A stretch of DNA of 45,141 nt from assembly GCF_003337415.1 (NCBI RefSeq), contig NZ_QPJT01000031.1, forward strand, positions 1-45,141. The letters run 5' to 3'. Shown one piece after another: positions 25,836-33,974 of the stretch. Source of the stretch: Anaerobacterium chartisolvens. Its GTDB lineage: Bacteria > Bacillota > Clostridia > Acetivibrionales > DSM-27016. Position 1 is the first letter of the stretch, and each line of letters starts with the position of its first letter. A model generated the notes under the pieces. The model had not been told where the DNA came from. It was given only the letters and a program-made list of their open reading frames with translations, and made no database searches. A program made the position numbers and the translations under genes.

Positions 25836-27197
25836 CTAAAGTAAAACGTCAAGTGCCTGCTGTACATTTTCCACTGTTTTTATATTTATGCTGTCGAGTC
25901 CCTTCATTTGCTTGACCATCTTTAAATTGCCCTCAGGTATTATGCAATTTTGAAACCCGATGCGTGCCGCCTCCATTATGCGCTTGTCTATCTGTCCCAC
26001 CGGCCTTACCTCTCCCGTCAGCCCAACCTCTCCTATAAGCACTGTCCCCTCAGTGACGGGAAGGTTTTTAAAGCTTGAAGCAATCGCTGTTATTATACCC
26101 AGATCACAGGCAGGCTCATCCAGCTTAAGACCTCCGACTACATTAACATATGCATCGCAATTGCTAAGCTGCATTCCAACCCTTTTTTCAAGCACTGCCA
26201 TAAGAAGAGTAATTCTGTTGTAATCAACTCCCGTAGCCATTCTCCTTGGCATTCCAAAGCCTGTGGCGCAAACAAGGGCCTGTATCTCTATAAGCATCGG
26301 TCTTGTACCTTCAACGCTGGAAACCACTACCGAGCCGGGTACATTTTCAGTTCTGCCCGTAAGCATTACTCTGGATGGATTTTCCACCTCCACAAGCCCC
26401 GTATCATGCATTTCAAATATTCCAATTTCATTCGTAGAACCGAACCTGTTCTTTACCGCCCTTAAAACCCTATAGCTCAAGTGCCTTTCTCCCTCAAAAT
26501 ACAACACCGTATCCACCATATGCTCAAGCACCCTGGGGCCGGCTATGGCACCCTCCTTAGTTACATGCCCCACAATTATTATGGATATGCCGCAGCTTTT
26601 TCCTATCCTGACAAGCGCTCCCGTCACCTCCCTCACCTGGCTTACGCTTCCCGGCGCCGAGGTAAGCTCGTCATTAAAAACCGTCTGTATGGAGTCAATA
26701 ATTACAACCCCGGGCTTTTCCTCATCTATTATTCTTTCTATTGCTTTAAAATTGGTTTCCGAAACCATTAAAAGATTGGAATTTCTTACACCTAGTCTAT
26801 CGGCTCTAAGCTTTATTTGCTTTATAGATTCTTCTCCCGAAACATAAAGTATCTTAAAGCTCATCCTTATGCTGTTGCAGATCTGCAGTATAAGAGTTGA
26901 CTTGCCTATTCCGGGATCTCCTCCCACCAGTATAAGAGATCCCTTTATTATGCCTCCCCCAAGCACCCTGTCCATTTCATTTATTCCTGTTGAATATCTC
27001 TCCTCATTATCCAGCTTAATGTCATTTATGCTTACCGGCTTGGCAGTTGCCGAAGGAGTGGGCGAGGGTGAATGCCTGCCCTGCTGCACCTGCTCCACAA
27101 AGGTGCTCCACTGACTGCAGGCAGGACATTTCCCAAGCCATCCCGTGCTTTCATAGCCGCATTCCTGACATATGAATACGCTTTTATTCTTTGCCAT
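25836..27197 (-). CDS. radA: DNA repair/branch-migration ATPase RadA (Sms)
   Basis: The 453-residue protein shows an N-terminal zinc finger (CQECGYESTGWLGKCPAC), a RecA-like ATPase with Walker A GGDPGIGKST, the RadA hallmark KNRFGS, and a C-terminal Lon-protease-like domain without protease function. RadA drives branch migration of recombination intermediates. ATG 27197 is chosen because MAKNKSVFICQECG is the conserved beginning and GGAGAG precedes it; a longer upstream reading is not supported. It forms an operon with disA. In many Firmicutes this pair follows clpC directly; here other genes intervene. Confidence 0.95.
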   Translation of the reverse strand: MAKNKSVFICQECGYESTGWLGKCPACSQWSTFVEQVQQGRHSPSPTPSATAKPVSINDIKLDNEERYSTGINEMDRVLGGGIIKGSLILVGGDPGIGKSTLILQICNSIRMSFKILYVSGEESIKQIKLRADRLGVRNSNLLMVSETNFKAIERIIDEEKPGVVIIDSIQTVFNDELTSAPGSVSQVREVTGALVRIGKSCGISIIIVGHVTKEGAIAGPRVLEHMVDTVLYFEGERHLSYRVLRAVKNRFGSTNEIGIFEMHDTGLVEVENPSRVMLTGRTENVPGSVVVSSVEGTRPMLIEIQALVCATGFGMPRRMATGVDYNRITLLMAVLEKRVGMQLSNCDAYVNVVGGLKLDEPACDLGIITAIASSFKNLPVTEGTVLIGEVGLTGEVRPVGQIDKRIMEAARIGFQNCIIPEGNLKMVKQMKGLDSINIKTVENVQQALDVLL

Positions 27198-27444
27198 TAA
27201 TTCTCTCCTGACTGTATTTTGCCTCTCATTCACACATTACATAAATACGGCATAATCTGTAATATGTCTGAACCCTTGATAAGGTGTGTGATACATTGGG
27301 CTATATAAAAAAATTGATGTTGTTTTTAAACCTTGTAATAAACTACGGCATTAACCCTTTTACAGTGCTAAATAACAGAAAGCCCTTTGAGAATTACAGC
27401 TCCCCTAAAGACAGGCGGCAGCAGTAACACCCTGCTTTCTCGGT

Positions 27445-29397
27445 TCACAGCCTTAAGGTGTGCAGAGCTCCCTCGTCAGCAAGCTCAATTAACACAAGCA
27501 CGAACATGGCATGGGACCATGTAAGTGGAATTACCCATTCAGGCTTTCCGCTGTCTTTATTCACCTGCTCAGGCAGCATATCTAGCTCCGTGCGTCCTCC
27601 GACAGCCCATTTCAAATAGCTTGCCGCCTTGCTAAAGTCCTTTATTCGGCAATAGTACAGGGCAACCCACAGCGTTGTGAGTATCCATGGATTTCCTCCG
27701 ATATAATTATCACCCTCGTATCTCCTTATTCCTCCAACTCCCGGTGAGGTAAGCGCCTCCTCTATGGCTTTTACGGTGCTCGCCACCTTAGGGTCCAGTG
27801 CATCAAAAACCTCAAACGGAACAGCCACTCCAAGCAGGCTTACATCTATAGCAGGATCCTCAAGCGTTAAGTCCCTGTAATATTCCTTGGGATTAACCCT
27901 CATAGACACGGTATTGGGCGAATGCTCCCAGCCCCAAGGATTGAGCTTGGTCCTTATGCTTCTTAAAAACCTGCCCATATCCTCTTTCCATAAGGCTGTT
28001 TCCATCGCTTCCTTCATGCTGCTGTATGCCGTTTCCCACAGCTCGGCCTTTTTATCGTCAAGCCCTAATATACGGGCTATTTCCGCGGCCGCCTTTATGC
28101 CCGCGCATACCGCCGCAGAGGAATAGGTGTGTTCTCCGAACCTTTCCTCCCATAAATCATAGCTTGGCCGCGGCAAGCCCGATTCCTTGTCAGTAAACTC
28201 CAGCAAAAAATCCGCGGCTTTTTCAACGCTTTCCCACATCTCTTTAAGAAACTGCTTATTTCCAGTAGCTTCATAGTGCTTTAGCATACCCCATACCAGA
28301 GTGCCCGTTTCATCTATCTGAAGACCCCAGGAAGGGGCAAGATTCCCATCCATATGATGCCTTTGCTGCCATGCTCCATTCTCATCCTGAACCTCTACAG
28401 CCCATTTGTAAAATCTGTCCACGTCGGCTGTCAGCCCGCATTTGTCAAGCGCACCCGTTATGAATGCCGCATCCCTTCCCCAGCAATACGCGTACCTTCC
28501 GCATCTTGTAAACTGCTCGTCAATTTCAGGCGCTGCCAGAAGCCCCCCGCTTTTTTCATCGGCCATCAGCTTAAAAACCAAAATCGAACGCCTGTATAAC
28601 GCATCTATTTCAGGTACTCCGGTTTTTATCTGCCTTGAGCTCTCCACTAAATTCAGCCAGTACCTTTCAGTATTTTCACGCTCACAGGCAATGTCCATTC
28701 GCCTCACATGCCGTATAAGCTTTTTTACTCCTTTTATTGTCTCCGAGGCACATATAAATATCCTGATGCTTTTCCTTTCTCCCTCCCGAAACACTCCAAG
28801 TCTCCATGACATTGCTCCCTCTCCCGTCATTGCTATGCTGTCATAGCCTCCCAGCCCTCCCGCACTCCCCGCACCTTGATATGCGTTGTTTCCGAGCTGA
28901 AACTGCCACACCTCCCTGTCGGAGCATATGCCGGCATAGCTTCCCGGCTTGTAATGAATGACGGCGTCATTTTCAAAGTCAAACAGGCTGCTTCTTAATT
29001 CCGAATCGCAGGAAATAAACGATGAGTATAAAACAAAGCCTATCTCGTTCTCCTCCCTGCTGAGGTTTTCAATTTCATATTCCCTCACTGCAACATCGGC
29101 ATGAGGAAGCATAAAATCGGTATGACTTACTCTTATGCCCGCCTGATTGTCAACACATACTGTCTTTAATATATTGGTGTCCTTAATATAATACTGGCTG
29201 TGATGAAAATTATCCCGTCCAAACCACAAGGTATTGTTGTTATGACTGCTGCAAAAAACCCCCGCTTCCATCCTGTCTATATGCTGGGAGTAGTCTATAT
29301 TGGGCCAGAACAGCCTTATCAGCTCCCCCCTGTCTGTTATGCATCCCAGCATTCTTGAATTTCCTATAACGGCGTTGTTGATATACGGTTTTGTCAT
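27445..29397 (-). CDS. Glycoside hydrolase family 15-type (glucoamylase-like) protein
   Basis: This 650-residue protein begins with a beta-sandwich domain (about 1-260, INNAVIGNSRMLGCITDRGE) and continues with an (alpha/alpha)6 barrel: GRYAYCWGRDAAFITGAL, WGLQIDETGTLVWGM with a catalytic Glu, and LPEQVNKDSGKPEWVIPLTW with the second Glu. GH15 enzymes release glucose from alpha-glucans or act on related glucosides such as trehalose. No signal peptide is seen, so it is probably cytoplasmic. GAGAGG lies before ATG 29397. It is divergent from the glycosyltransferase gene; the substrate is unassigned. Confidence 0.88.
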   Translation of the reverse strand: MTKPYINNAVIGNSRMLGCITDRGELIRLFWPNIDYSQHIDRMEAGVFCSSHNNNTLWFGRDNFHHSQYYIKDTNILKTVCVDNQAGIRVSHTDFMLPHADVAVREYEIENLSREENEIGFVLYSSFISCDSELRSSLFDFENDAVIHYKPGSYAGICSDREVWQFQLGNNAYQGAGSAGGLGGYDSIAMTGEGAMSWRLGVFREGERKSIRIFICASETIKGVKKLIRHVRRMDIACERENTERYWLNLVESSRQIKTGVPEIDALYRRSILVFKLMADEKSGGLLAAPEIDEQFTRCGRYAYCWGRDAAFITGALDKCGLTADVDRFYKWAVEVQDENGAWQQRHHMDGNLAPSWGLQIDETGTLVWGMLKHYEATGNKQFLKEMWESVEKAADFLLEFTDKESGLPRPSYDLWEERFGEHTYSSAAVCAGIKAAAEIARILGLDDKKAELWETAYSSMKEAMETALWKEDMGRFLRSIRTKLNPWGWEHSPNTVSMRVNPKEYYRDLTLEDPAIDVSLLGVAVPFEVFDALDPKVASTVKAIEEALTSPGVGGIRRYEGDNYIGGNPWILTTLWVALYYCRIKDFSKAASYLKWAVGGRTELDMLPEQVNKDSGKPEWVIPLTWSHAMFVLVLIELADEGALHTLRL

Positions 29398-29743
29398 TAA
29401 TTAACCTCTCCCCCATACCCAAATAAGCATTTTATTCCATATAATTATAACACATTCACCCAAATTTTATATTATAATATTTTTCATATATAAAGTGCAA
29501 AATAATAATAGCTTTTTTAAGAAATACCGCGATATTGAACGTATGTTTCTTAAAACCTGCAATATTGTGTGCAAAACATCCTTTAGTGTGATTTATTAAG
29601 CGTAATACGGATTTATTTAAGGCTAAACTGCGCTTGCTAAAATTTATGAAATGATGTATTTTGGATATTGTTAAATTTTTTACAAAAATCAAAAGATAAA
29701 AAGAAGATGCTTAAACAAAAGATTTGTGGAGGAATTGTGAATT
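29398..29743. other. Divergent intergenic region, no gene accepted
   Basis: This AT-rich stretch separates the divergent GH15 and glycosyltransferase genes and must hold both promoters, but no strong hexamer pair stands out. A 78-codon minus-strand frame has no ribosome site or protein-like composition. AAGAAATAC and GTATGTTTCTT make a weak inverted repeat near 29518-29552. Confidence 0.4.
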
Positions 29744-30982
29744 ATGTTGAACATAGTTGGTATGGTATTTCAATACGCTTTATTGTCTGTTTTTTTATAT
29801 TATTTTATAATATCTGTTTTCGGGTGGTTTAAAAGAAAGGAAGCAAGTGCAAGCATGTTTCCTCCCAAAAATAAATTTGCCGTCATTGTTGCCGCTCATA
29901 ATGAGGAGATAGTAATAGGAAGCATAGTTAAAAACTTAAAGCAATTAAATTATCCCCGGGACATGTACGACATACTGGTCATAGCGGACAATTGCAGCGA
30001 CAAAACCGCAAAGGTGGCCCGCCAAAACGGGGCATCGGTATATGAGAGGTTCGATTCTGTAAAAAAGGGAAAGGGCTATTCTCTTGAATGGATGTTTAAA
30101 AAGCTTTTTGCCGCAGATAAAATTTATGACGCCATATGCATATTTGATGCCGATAACCTTGCCTCGCCCAACTTTCTTTTGGAGATGAACAAGCAGCTTT
30201 GCATGGGAAATAAGGTTATACAGGGATACTTGGACAGCAAAAACCCTTCCGATTCATGGATATCGGGAAACTATTCAATATCCTACTGGACAAGCAACAG
30301 ACTGTTTCAGCTTCCCAGGCATTATCTGGGCTTAAGCTGTGCCTTGGGCGGCACAGGCTTTGTAATGGCTTGGGATGTGCTGAAGGAAATAGGCTGGGGA
30401 GCCACCTGCCTTACCGAAGACCTTGAGTTTTCAATGAAGCTGGTGCTTAAAAACATGAGAGTTTCATGGTCGCATGAGGCCGTTGTATACGACGAAAAGC
30501 CGCTGCACCTCCCCCAGTCGTGGAGGCAGAGAAGGCGCTGGATGCAGGGACACTGCAATTGCGCGCAAAGATTCCTTAAAAAGCTAATATTAAAGGCCTT
30601 CCGGGACAGGGACAAGGTTGCCTTTGACGCAGGAATGTACTTGCTTCAGCCCTTTATCATAGTTGCAAACGCTGTAAATATGATAATAACAGGAGTATCG
30701 TTTCTGACAGGGGAAAAAAGCATTGTACTCAATACACGTACGGTTCTTCTTGCGCTTCTTTTGCTTATATTGACATACTACAGCATAATTTTCGTATTTG
30801 CCGAGGGAAAGCTTACAAAAAGAATTTTAAGGTATTTTATTACCTTCCCCATATACAGCCTTACATGGGTGCCCATTATTATACACGGCTTTATAGACAG
30901 GAATAAAAACGAGTGGGTGCATACCGTACACACAAGAGCACTTGACATCACTGATGTGAAATCTCTTGAAAGAGTCAGTTAA
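29744..30982 (+). CDS. Membrane-bound family 2 glycosyltransferase
   Basis: The 412-residue protein has an N-terminal membrane segment (about 5-28), a GT-A catalytic domain (FAVIVAAHNEEIVIGSIVKN; D-A-D at about 136-138; ALGGTGFVMAWDVL; EDLEFSMKL with the likely base Asp; QRRRWMQGH) and about three C-terminal membrane segments. The Q-R-R-R-W motif marks processive or cellulose-synthase/hyaluronan-synthase-like enzymes. It should transfer sugar from a nucleotide donor to a membrane-associated acceptor. GGAGG lies before ATG 29744. The LTA-synthase-like gene follows on the same strand 83 bases on, suggesting a joint role in a surface glycolipid or teichoic-acid-like polymer. Confidence 0.9.
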   Translation: MLNIVGMVFQYALLSVFLYYFIISVFGWFKRKEASASMFPPKNKFAVIVAAHNEEIVIGSIVKNLKQLNYPRDMYDILVIADNCSDKTAKVARQNGASVYERFDSVKKGKGYSLEWMFKKLFAADKIYDAICIFDADNLASPNFLLEMNKQLCMGNKVIQGYLDSKNPSDSWISGNYSISYWTSNRLFQLPRHYLGLSCALGGTGFVMAWDVLKEIGWGATCLTEDLEFSMKLVLKNMRVSWSHEAVVYDEKPLHLPQSWRQRRRWMQGHCNCAQRFLKKLILKAFRDRDKVAFDAGMYLLQPFIIVANAVNMIITGVSFLTGEKSIVLNTRTVLLALLLLILTYYSIIFVFAEGKLTKRILRYFITFPIYSLTWVPIIIHGFIDRNKNEWVHTVHTRALDITDVKSLERVS

Positions 30983-31065
30983 AGCCATTTGTCAGTGCTG
31001 CTTTGATATAACTCCAGTGAAAGGATATACGGTATACAAAAAATCCGTTAAATTATAAACTACAT

Positions 31066-32967
31066 ATGAATATAAATATAAACAGAAATAAGTTAAAGCC
31101 TGTATTTCGGTTTTTTACGGGAAATGTGGAAGTGTTTTTATTTGTCCTATCCATATACATAAAGAGCTTTTTATTCAACCAAATTATAGGCATACACTAT
31201 GGAAACATTCTTATAGCCGCTGCTCTGGGGCCTGCGCTGCTTCTGCTCGGGCTTTTTATTTCCATGAAAAGAAAATGGCGTCTGATTTGTCTTCTGTCAG
31301 TGAATGCGCTTATATCAATAATTATGCTTTCGGATGCGATATATTACCGCTATTATAACAGTGTACTTTCAGTGCCGGTATTGATGCAGCTCGGAGTGGT
31401 AGACCCCGCCTTAAAAAGCAGCATACTCAAGCTTTTTACCCCCAGAGACCTTTTGCTTGCGGCAGATGTTATAATAGCCGCTCCTGTTTTGCTGCTGCTT
31501 TTAAAGCTTAAAAGGATAAGACTGCACTCGGTAAGGCACCGACTGCTTACCTCGGCGGCAGTGCTTGTGTTAGGGTGCTTCTTCACCCTCTCCGGCATGT
31601 ACAACATTGACAGGCTGATGGGCTTCAAGTCCCTGTCTACGGTTTTTGACCACAGCTTTTTTGTAAACAACATAGGTGTGTTGAACTATCACTGCTTTGA
31701 CATATGGTATTTTGCTTCCAACAGGCTTGCAGGCAATGGAGAGGATATCGCCCCCGATGAGGCCGAAAGCATAAAAGCTGTTTTCATAGAGAATGAAAAC
31801 ACCGCCGAGGGCAGAAATCTTCATGGCATAGCAAAAGGAAAAAATCTGATAGTAATTCAGGTTGAGGCAATGCAGAGCATTGTAATAAACCTCAAAATAG
31901 ACGGCAGAGAGGTGACTCCCAACTTAAACAGGCTGATAAAGAACAGCTTCTACTTCCCGAACTATTACACTCAGGCAGGCCAGGGCAATACGGCAGACGC
32001 GGAGTTTGTCACAAACAACTCCTTTTATGCCGCAAAGCAGGGCGCGATATATTTCCGTTACCCCGGAAACAAGTTTACTTCCCTGCCTGCGCTCCTCAAG
32101 GAAAAGGGCTACAGCACCACGGCAATGCATGCGTACAAGGCCAGCTACTGGAACAGGGCTACTGTTTATCCCTTCATGGGCTTTGACTCCTTTATGAGTC
32201 AGAAGGATTATATACTGGATGAATGCATAGGCGGGTGGGGCTTGACGGACGAGTCCTTTCTAAGGCAATCGCTGGATAAAATAAAAGATCTTCAACAGCC
32301 CTTTTATTCATTTCTGGTTACGCTGTCGTCACACTATCCCTATGACTCCTTCGGCAAAAATGAATACGGCAATGAATTTAATGCCGGAAGCCACAACGGA
32401 ACATTTTTGGGGAGGTATCTGAAGGCAATGCATTACGCCGATCAGACATTGGGACAGTTTTTAGACGGCCTTAAGGACAATGGGCTGATGGATTCAAGCG
32501 TTATTGCGATATACGGGGATCACGAGGGAATAAAAAAGGGAGACATGGAGGGCATTAAGGGAGTGCTGGGATTAAGCCCCAATGACGAGCTTGCGTATCT
32601 GGAAATGAAGAAGGTTCCTCTTATTATACATATACCCGGAGGAGAACAAAAGGGCGTAAAACCCCAGACGGGAGGGCAGGTGGATCTGTACCCTACACTT
32701 GCAAATCTGCTGGGAGCTCAGCCAGAATATTACCTCGGGAGGGATCTTCTGAACAGCGAAAGGAGCCTTGCAATTTTCAGAGACGGCAGCGTAACCGACG
32801 GAAGCACGGTGTATTTTTCAGGCACAGGCCAATGCTTTGACCTGTCCTCAGGCGAGCCCGCCGGAACAGACGGCTTTAAGGAGTATATCGAAGAGGCGGG
32901 CAAGCAGCTTGAGATTTCCGACAAGATTATCGAAAACAATCTGCTGAAGGACTTCACCGCGGGGTGA
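31066..32967 (+). CDS. LTA synthase/phosphoglycerol transferase-family sulfatase-fold protein
   Basis: The 633-residue protein has five N-terminal membrane segments (to about residue 195) and an extracellular sulfatase-fold domain. Landmarks are IVIQVEAMQSIVI (metal-binding Glu), QGNTADAEF with the catalytic Thr near 309, LDECIGGWGLTDESFL and IYGDHEG (metal-binding Asp-His). These match lipoteichoic acid synthase LtaS and relatives, which polymerise glycerol phosphate from phosphatidylglycerol. No good ribosome binding site is seen close to ATG 31066, so translation may be weak or start slightly elsewhere. Its place after the glycosyltransferase suggests a shared surface-polymer function. Confidence 0.9.
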   Translation: MNININRNKLKPVFRFFTGNVEVFLFVLSIYIKSFLFNQIIGIHYGNILIAAALGPALLLLGLFISMKRKWRLICLLSVNALISIIMLSDAIYYRYYNSVLSVPVLMQLGVVDPALKSSILKLFTPRDLLLAADVIIAAPVLLLLLKLKRIRLHSVRHRLLTSAAVLVLGCFFTLSGMYNIDRLMGFKSLSTVFDHSFFVNNIGVLNYHCFDIWYFASNRLAGNGEDIAPDEAESIKAVFIENENTAEGRNLHGIAKGKNLIVIQVEAMQSIVINLKIDGREVTPNLNRLIKNSFYFPNYYTQAGQGNTADAEFVTNNSFYAAKQGAIYFRYPGNKFTSLPALLKEKGYSTTAMHAYKASYWNRATVYPFMGFDSFMSQKDYILDECIGGWGLTDESFLRQSLDKIKDLQQPFYSFLVTLSSHYPYDSFGKNEYGNEFNAGSHNGTFLGRYLKAMHYADQTLGQFLDGLKDNGLMDSSVIAIYGDHEGIKKGDMEGIKGVLGLSPNDELAYLEMKKVPLIIHIPGGEQKGVKPQTGGQVDLYPTLANLLGAQPEYYLGRDLLNSERSLAIFRDGSVTDGSTVYFSGTGQCFDLSSGEPAGTDGFKEYIEEAGKQLEISDKIIENNLLKDFTAG

Positions 32968-33016
32968 GCAAAATAAATAAAACACTGCTTAAAATAAATT
33001 TTAATGCCTTGCCCAT

Positions 33017-33046
33017 TTGACCAATATCTCAAATATTTGATATTAT
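33017..33046 (+). promoter_or_regulatory. Promoter of the antitoxin gene
   Basis: TTGACC (33017-33022), 18 bases, TATTAT (33041-33046). The spacer and -10 are inside the inverted repeat described next. Confidence 0.55.
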
Positions 33047-33067
33047 ATATTTATAAATATTTGAGAT
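33026..33067. promoter_or_regulatory. Operator-like inverted repeat before the antitoxin gene
   Basis: ATCTCAAATATTT (33026-33038) and AAATATTTGAGAT (33055-33067) are perfect 13-base inverted repeats spanning the promoter. This is where a Phd/YefM antitoxin normally binds to repress its own operon. Confidence 0.65.
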
Positions 33068-33082
33068 AAGGAGAATTTAAAT

Positions 33083-33355
33083 ATGCCGAATATCAGACCT
33101 ATTTCTGATTTGAGAAATAACGCCAATGACATTTCTGATTTTTGCCATACATCAAGAGAGCCAGTTTTTATTACAAAAAACGGCGTCGGCGATATGGTTA
33201 TAATGAGCGTTGAAGTCTACGAAAGGCAGCAAGGGCTTATCAACCTGTATGCAAAGCTTGCTGAAGCAGAGGAAGAAATCATAAATGGGGCAGATGGTGA
33301 GGATTTTTTTGAGGTAGCAAAGCTGTTGAGGGAAAGCGTACATGGCCGCATATAA
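33083..33355 (+). CDS. Phd/YefM-family antitoxin
   Basis: The 90-residue protein has the N-terminal Phd/YefM DNA-binding fold: IRPISDLRNNANDISDFCH, then EPVFITKNGVGDMVIMSVEVYE, followed by a helical tail that would mask a RelE/ParE toxin. AAGGAG precedes ATG 33083, and the promoter region carries a perfect inverted repeat for autoregulation. The toxin reading frame that follows, overlapping the antitoxin stop, is broken after about 18 residues, so the antitoxin appears to be an orphan. Confidence 0.88.
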   Translation: MPNIRPISDLRNNANDISDFCHTSREPVFITKNGVGDMVIMSVEVYERQQGLINLYAKLAEAEEEIINGADGEDFFEVAKLLRESVHGRI

Positions 33356-33470
33356 AATCAGGATATATTCTCATGCCAAAAGCGACTTAAATGATATTGG
33401 ATTCCTCCCCCTTTTTGTACAGGCTCACCGGAAGCGAGTAGCCAAGCAGCACGGCTATGAGGTAATTTGA
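33342..33470 (+). pseudogene. Truncated RelE/ParE-type toxin
   Basis: ATG 33342 lies inside the end of the antitoxin gene, as usual for these pairs. The first residues, AAYKIRIYSHAKSDLNDI, match the start of RelE/ParE-superfamily toxins. From about 33397 the frame continues as unrelated residues to a stop near 33470 and overlaps the end of the minus-strand membrane protein gene. The catalytic C-terminal strands of a RelE toxin are missing, so it should be inactive. The break probably marks a deletion or insertion junction. Confidence 0.65.
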
Positions 33471-33827
33471 GACTTTATTATAAAATACCGAGCTGTAATT
33501 GAATACTAAAAAATTCTCTCCCATATCCCCGCTGTAGGAAAAAATCTGCCACAATATAAAAATAAAGCATGGGAGTGCTAAAAAAAGTATCTTTGGTGTA
33601 TTTATTCCCCAAGGTCCTTTTTTTGTTTTTTGTTGGATGATGTAAGGCAATGCCAGCAGCAACCCAAATATAAAGCAAAACAGCAGCTCAGTATAAAGAT
33701 ATGCCAGTATGCCTTCCCTATACATGACATGGGATTTTAAAACATTCAAAGCATATCCGCCCATCCCCATAAGCACAATAAGAAGCACAAAATATAAGCC
33801 ATGAAACTTAAAATACTTTAATTTCAT
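33387..33827 (-). CDS. Small membrane protein, unknown function
   Basis: The 146-residue protein has four probable membrane segments (near 10-30, 45-65, 78-97, 118-134) and no motif I recognise. AAAGGGG precedes ATG 33827. The last codons and the stop at 33387-33389 lie in sequence that reads as the truncated toxin on the other strand, so the C-terminus may have been changed by the same rearrangement. A 23-bp inverted repeat lies just upstream of the start. Confidence 0.6.
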   Translation of the reverse strand: MKLKYFKFHGLYFVLLIVLMGMGGYALNVLKSHVMYREGILAYLYTELLFCFIFGLLLALPYIIQQKTKKGPWGINTPKILFLALPCFIFILWQIFSYSGDMGENFLVFNYSSVFYNKVSNYLIAVLLGYSLPVSLYKKGEESNII

Positions 33828-33840
33828 AAATATTGCCCCT

Positions 33841-33893
33841 TTACAATAAAAGACTTTTCTATAAATATTATATAGAAAAATCCTTTATTGTAA
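33841..33893. repeat. Long AT-rich hairpin between clpC and a small membrane protein gene
   Basis: TTACAATAAAAGACTTTTCT and its continuation ATA pair with TATAGAAAAATCCTTTATTG and its continuation TAA, about 23 pairs with only two G-T type mismatches and a loop of seven bases or fewer. It could be an operator of the membrane protein gene, the end of the clpC transcript, or a small mobile element relic. Confidence 0.6.
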
Positions 33894-33974
33894 AATATTT
33901 TTTGAAATTATCCGAGCTTTTATATGATTTATACAGCTAATTCATTACATATATGCTATTCAACTGCATTTTGC

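Noticed and set aside
27234-27444. Possible small gene between radA and the GH15 gene
   Set aside because: No reading frame has an adequate start and ribosome site; the stretch is treated as the radA leader and a possible insertion boundary.
29456-29692. 78-codon minus-strand frame between GH15 and GT2 genes
   Set aside because: It lies in the divergent promoter region, lacks a ribosome site and has a random-looking composition.
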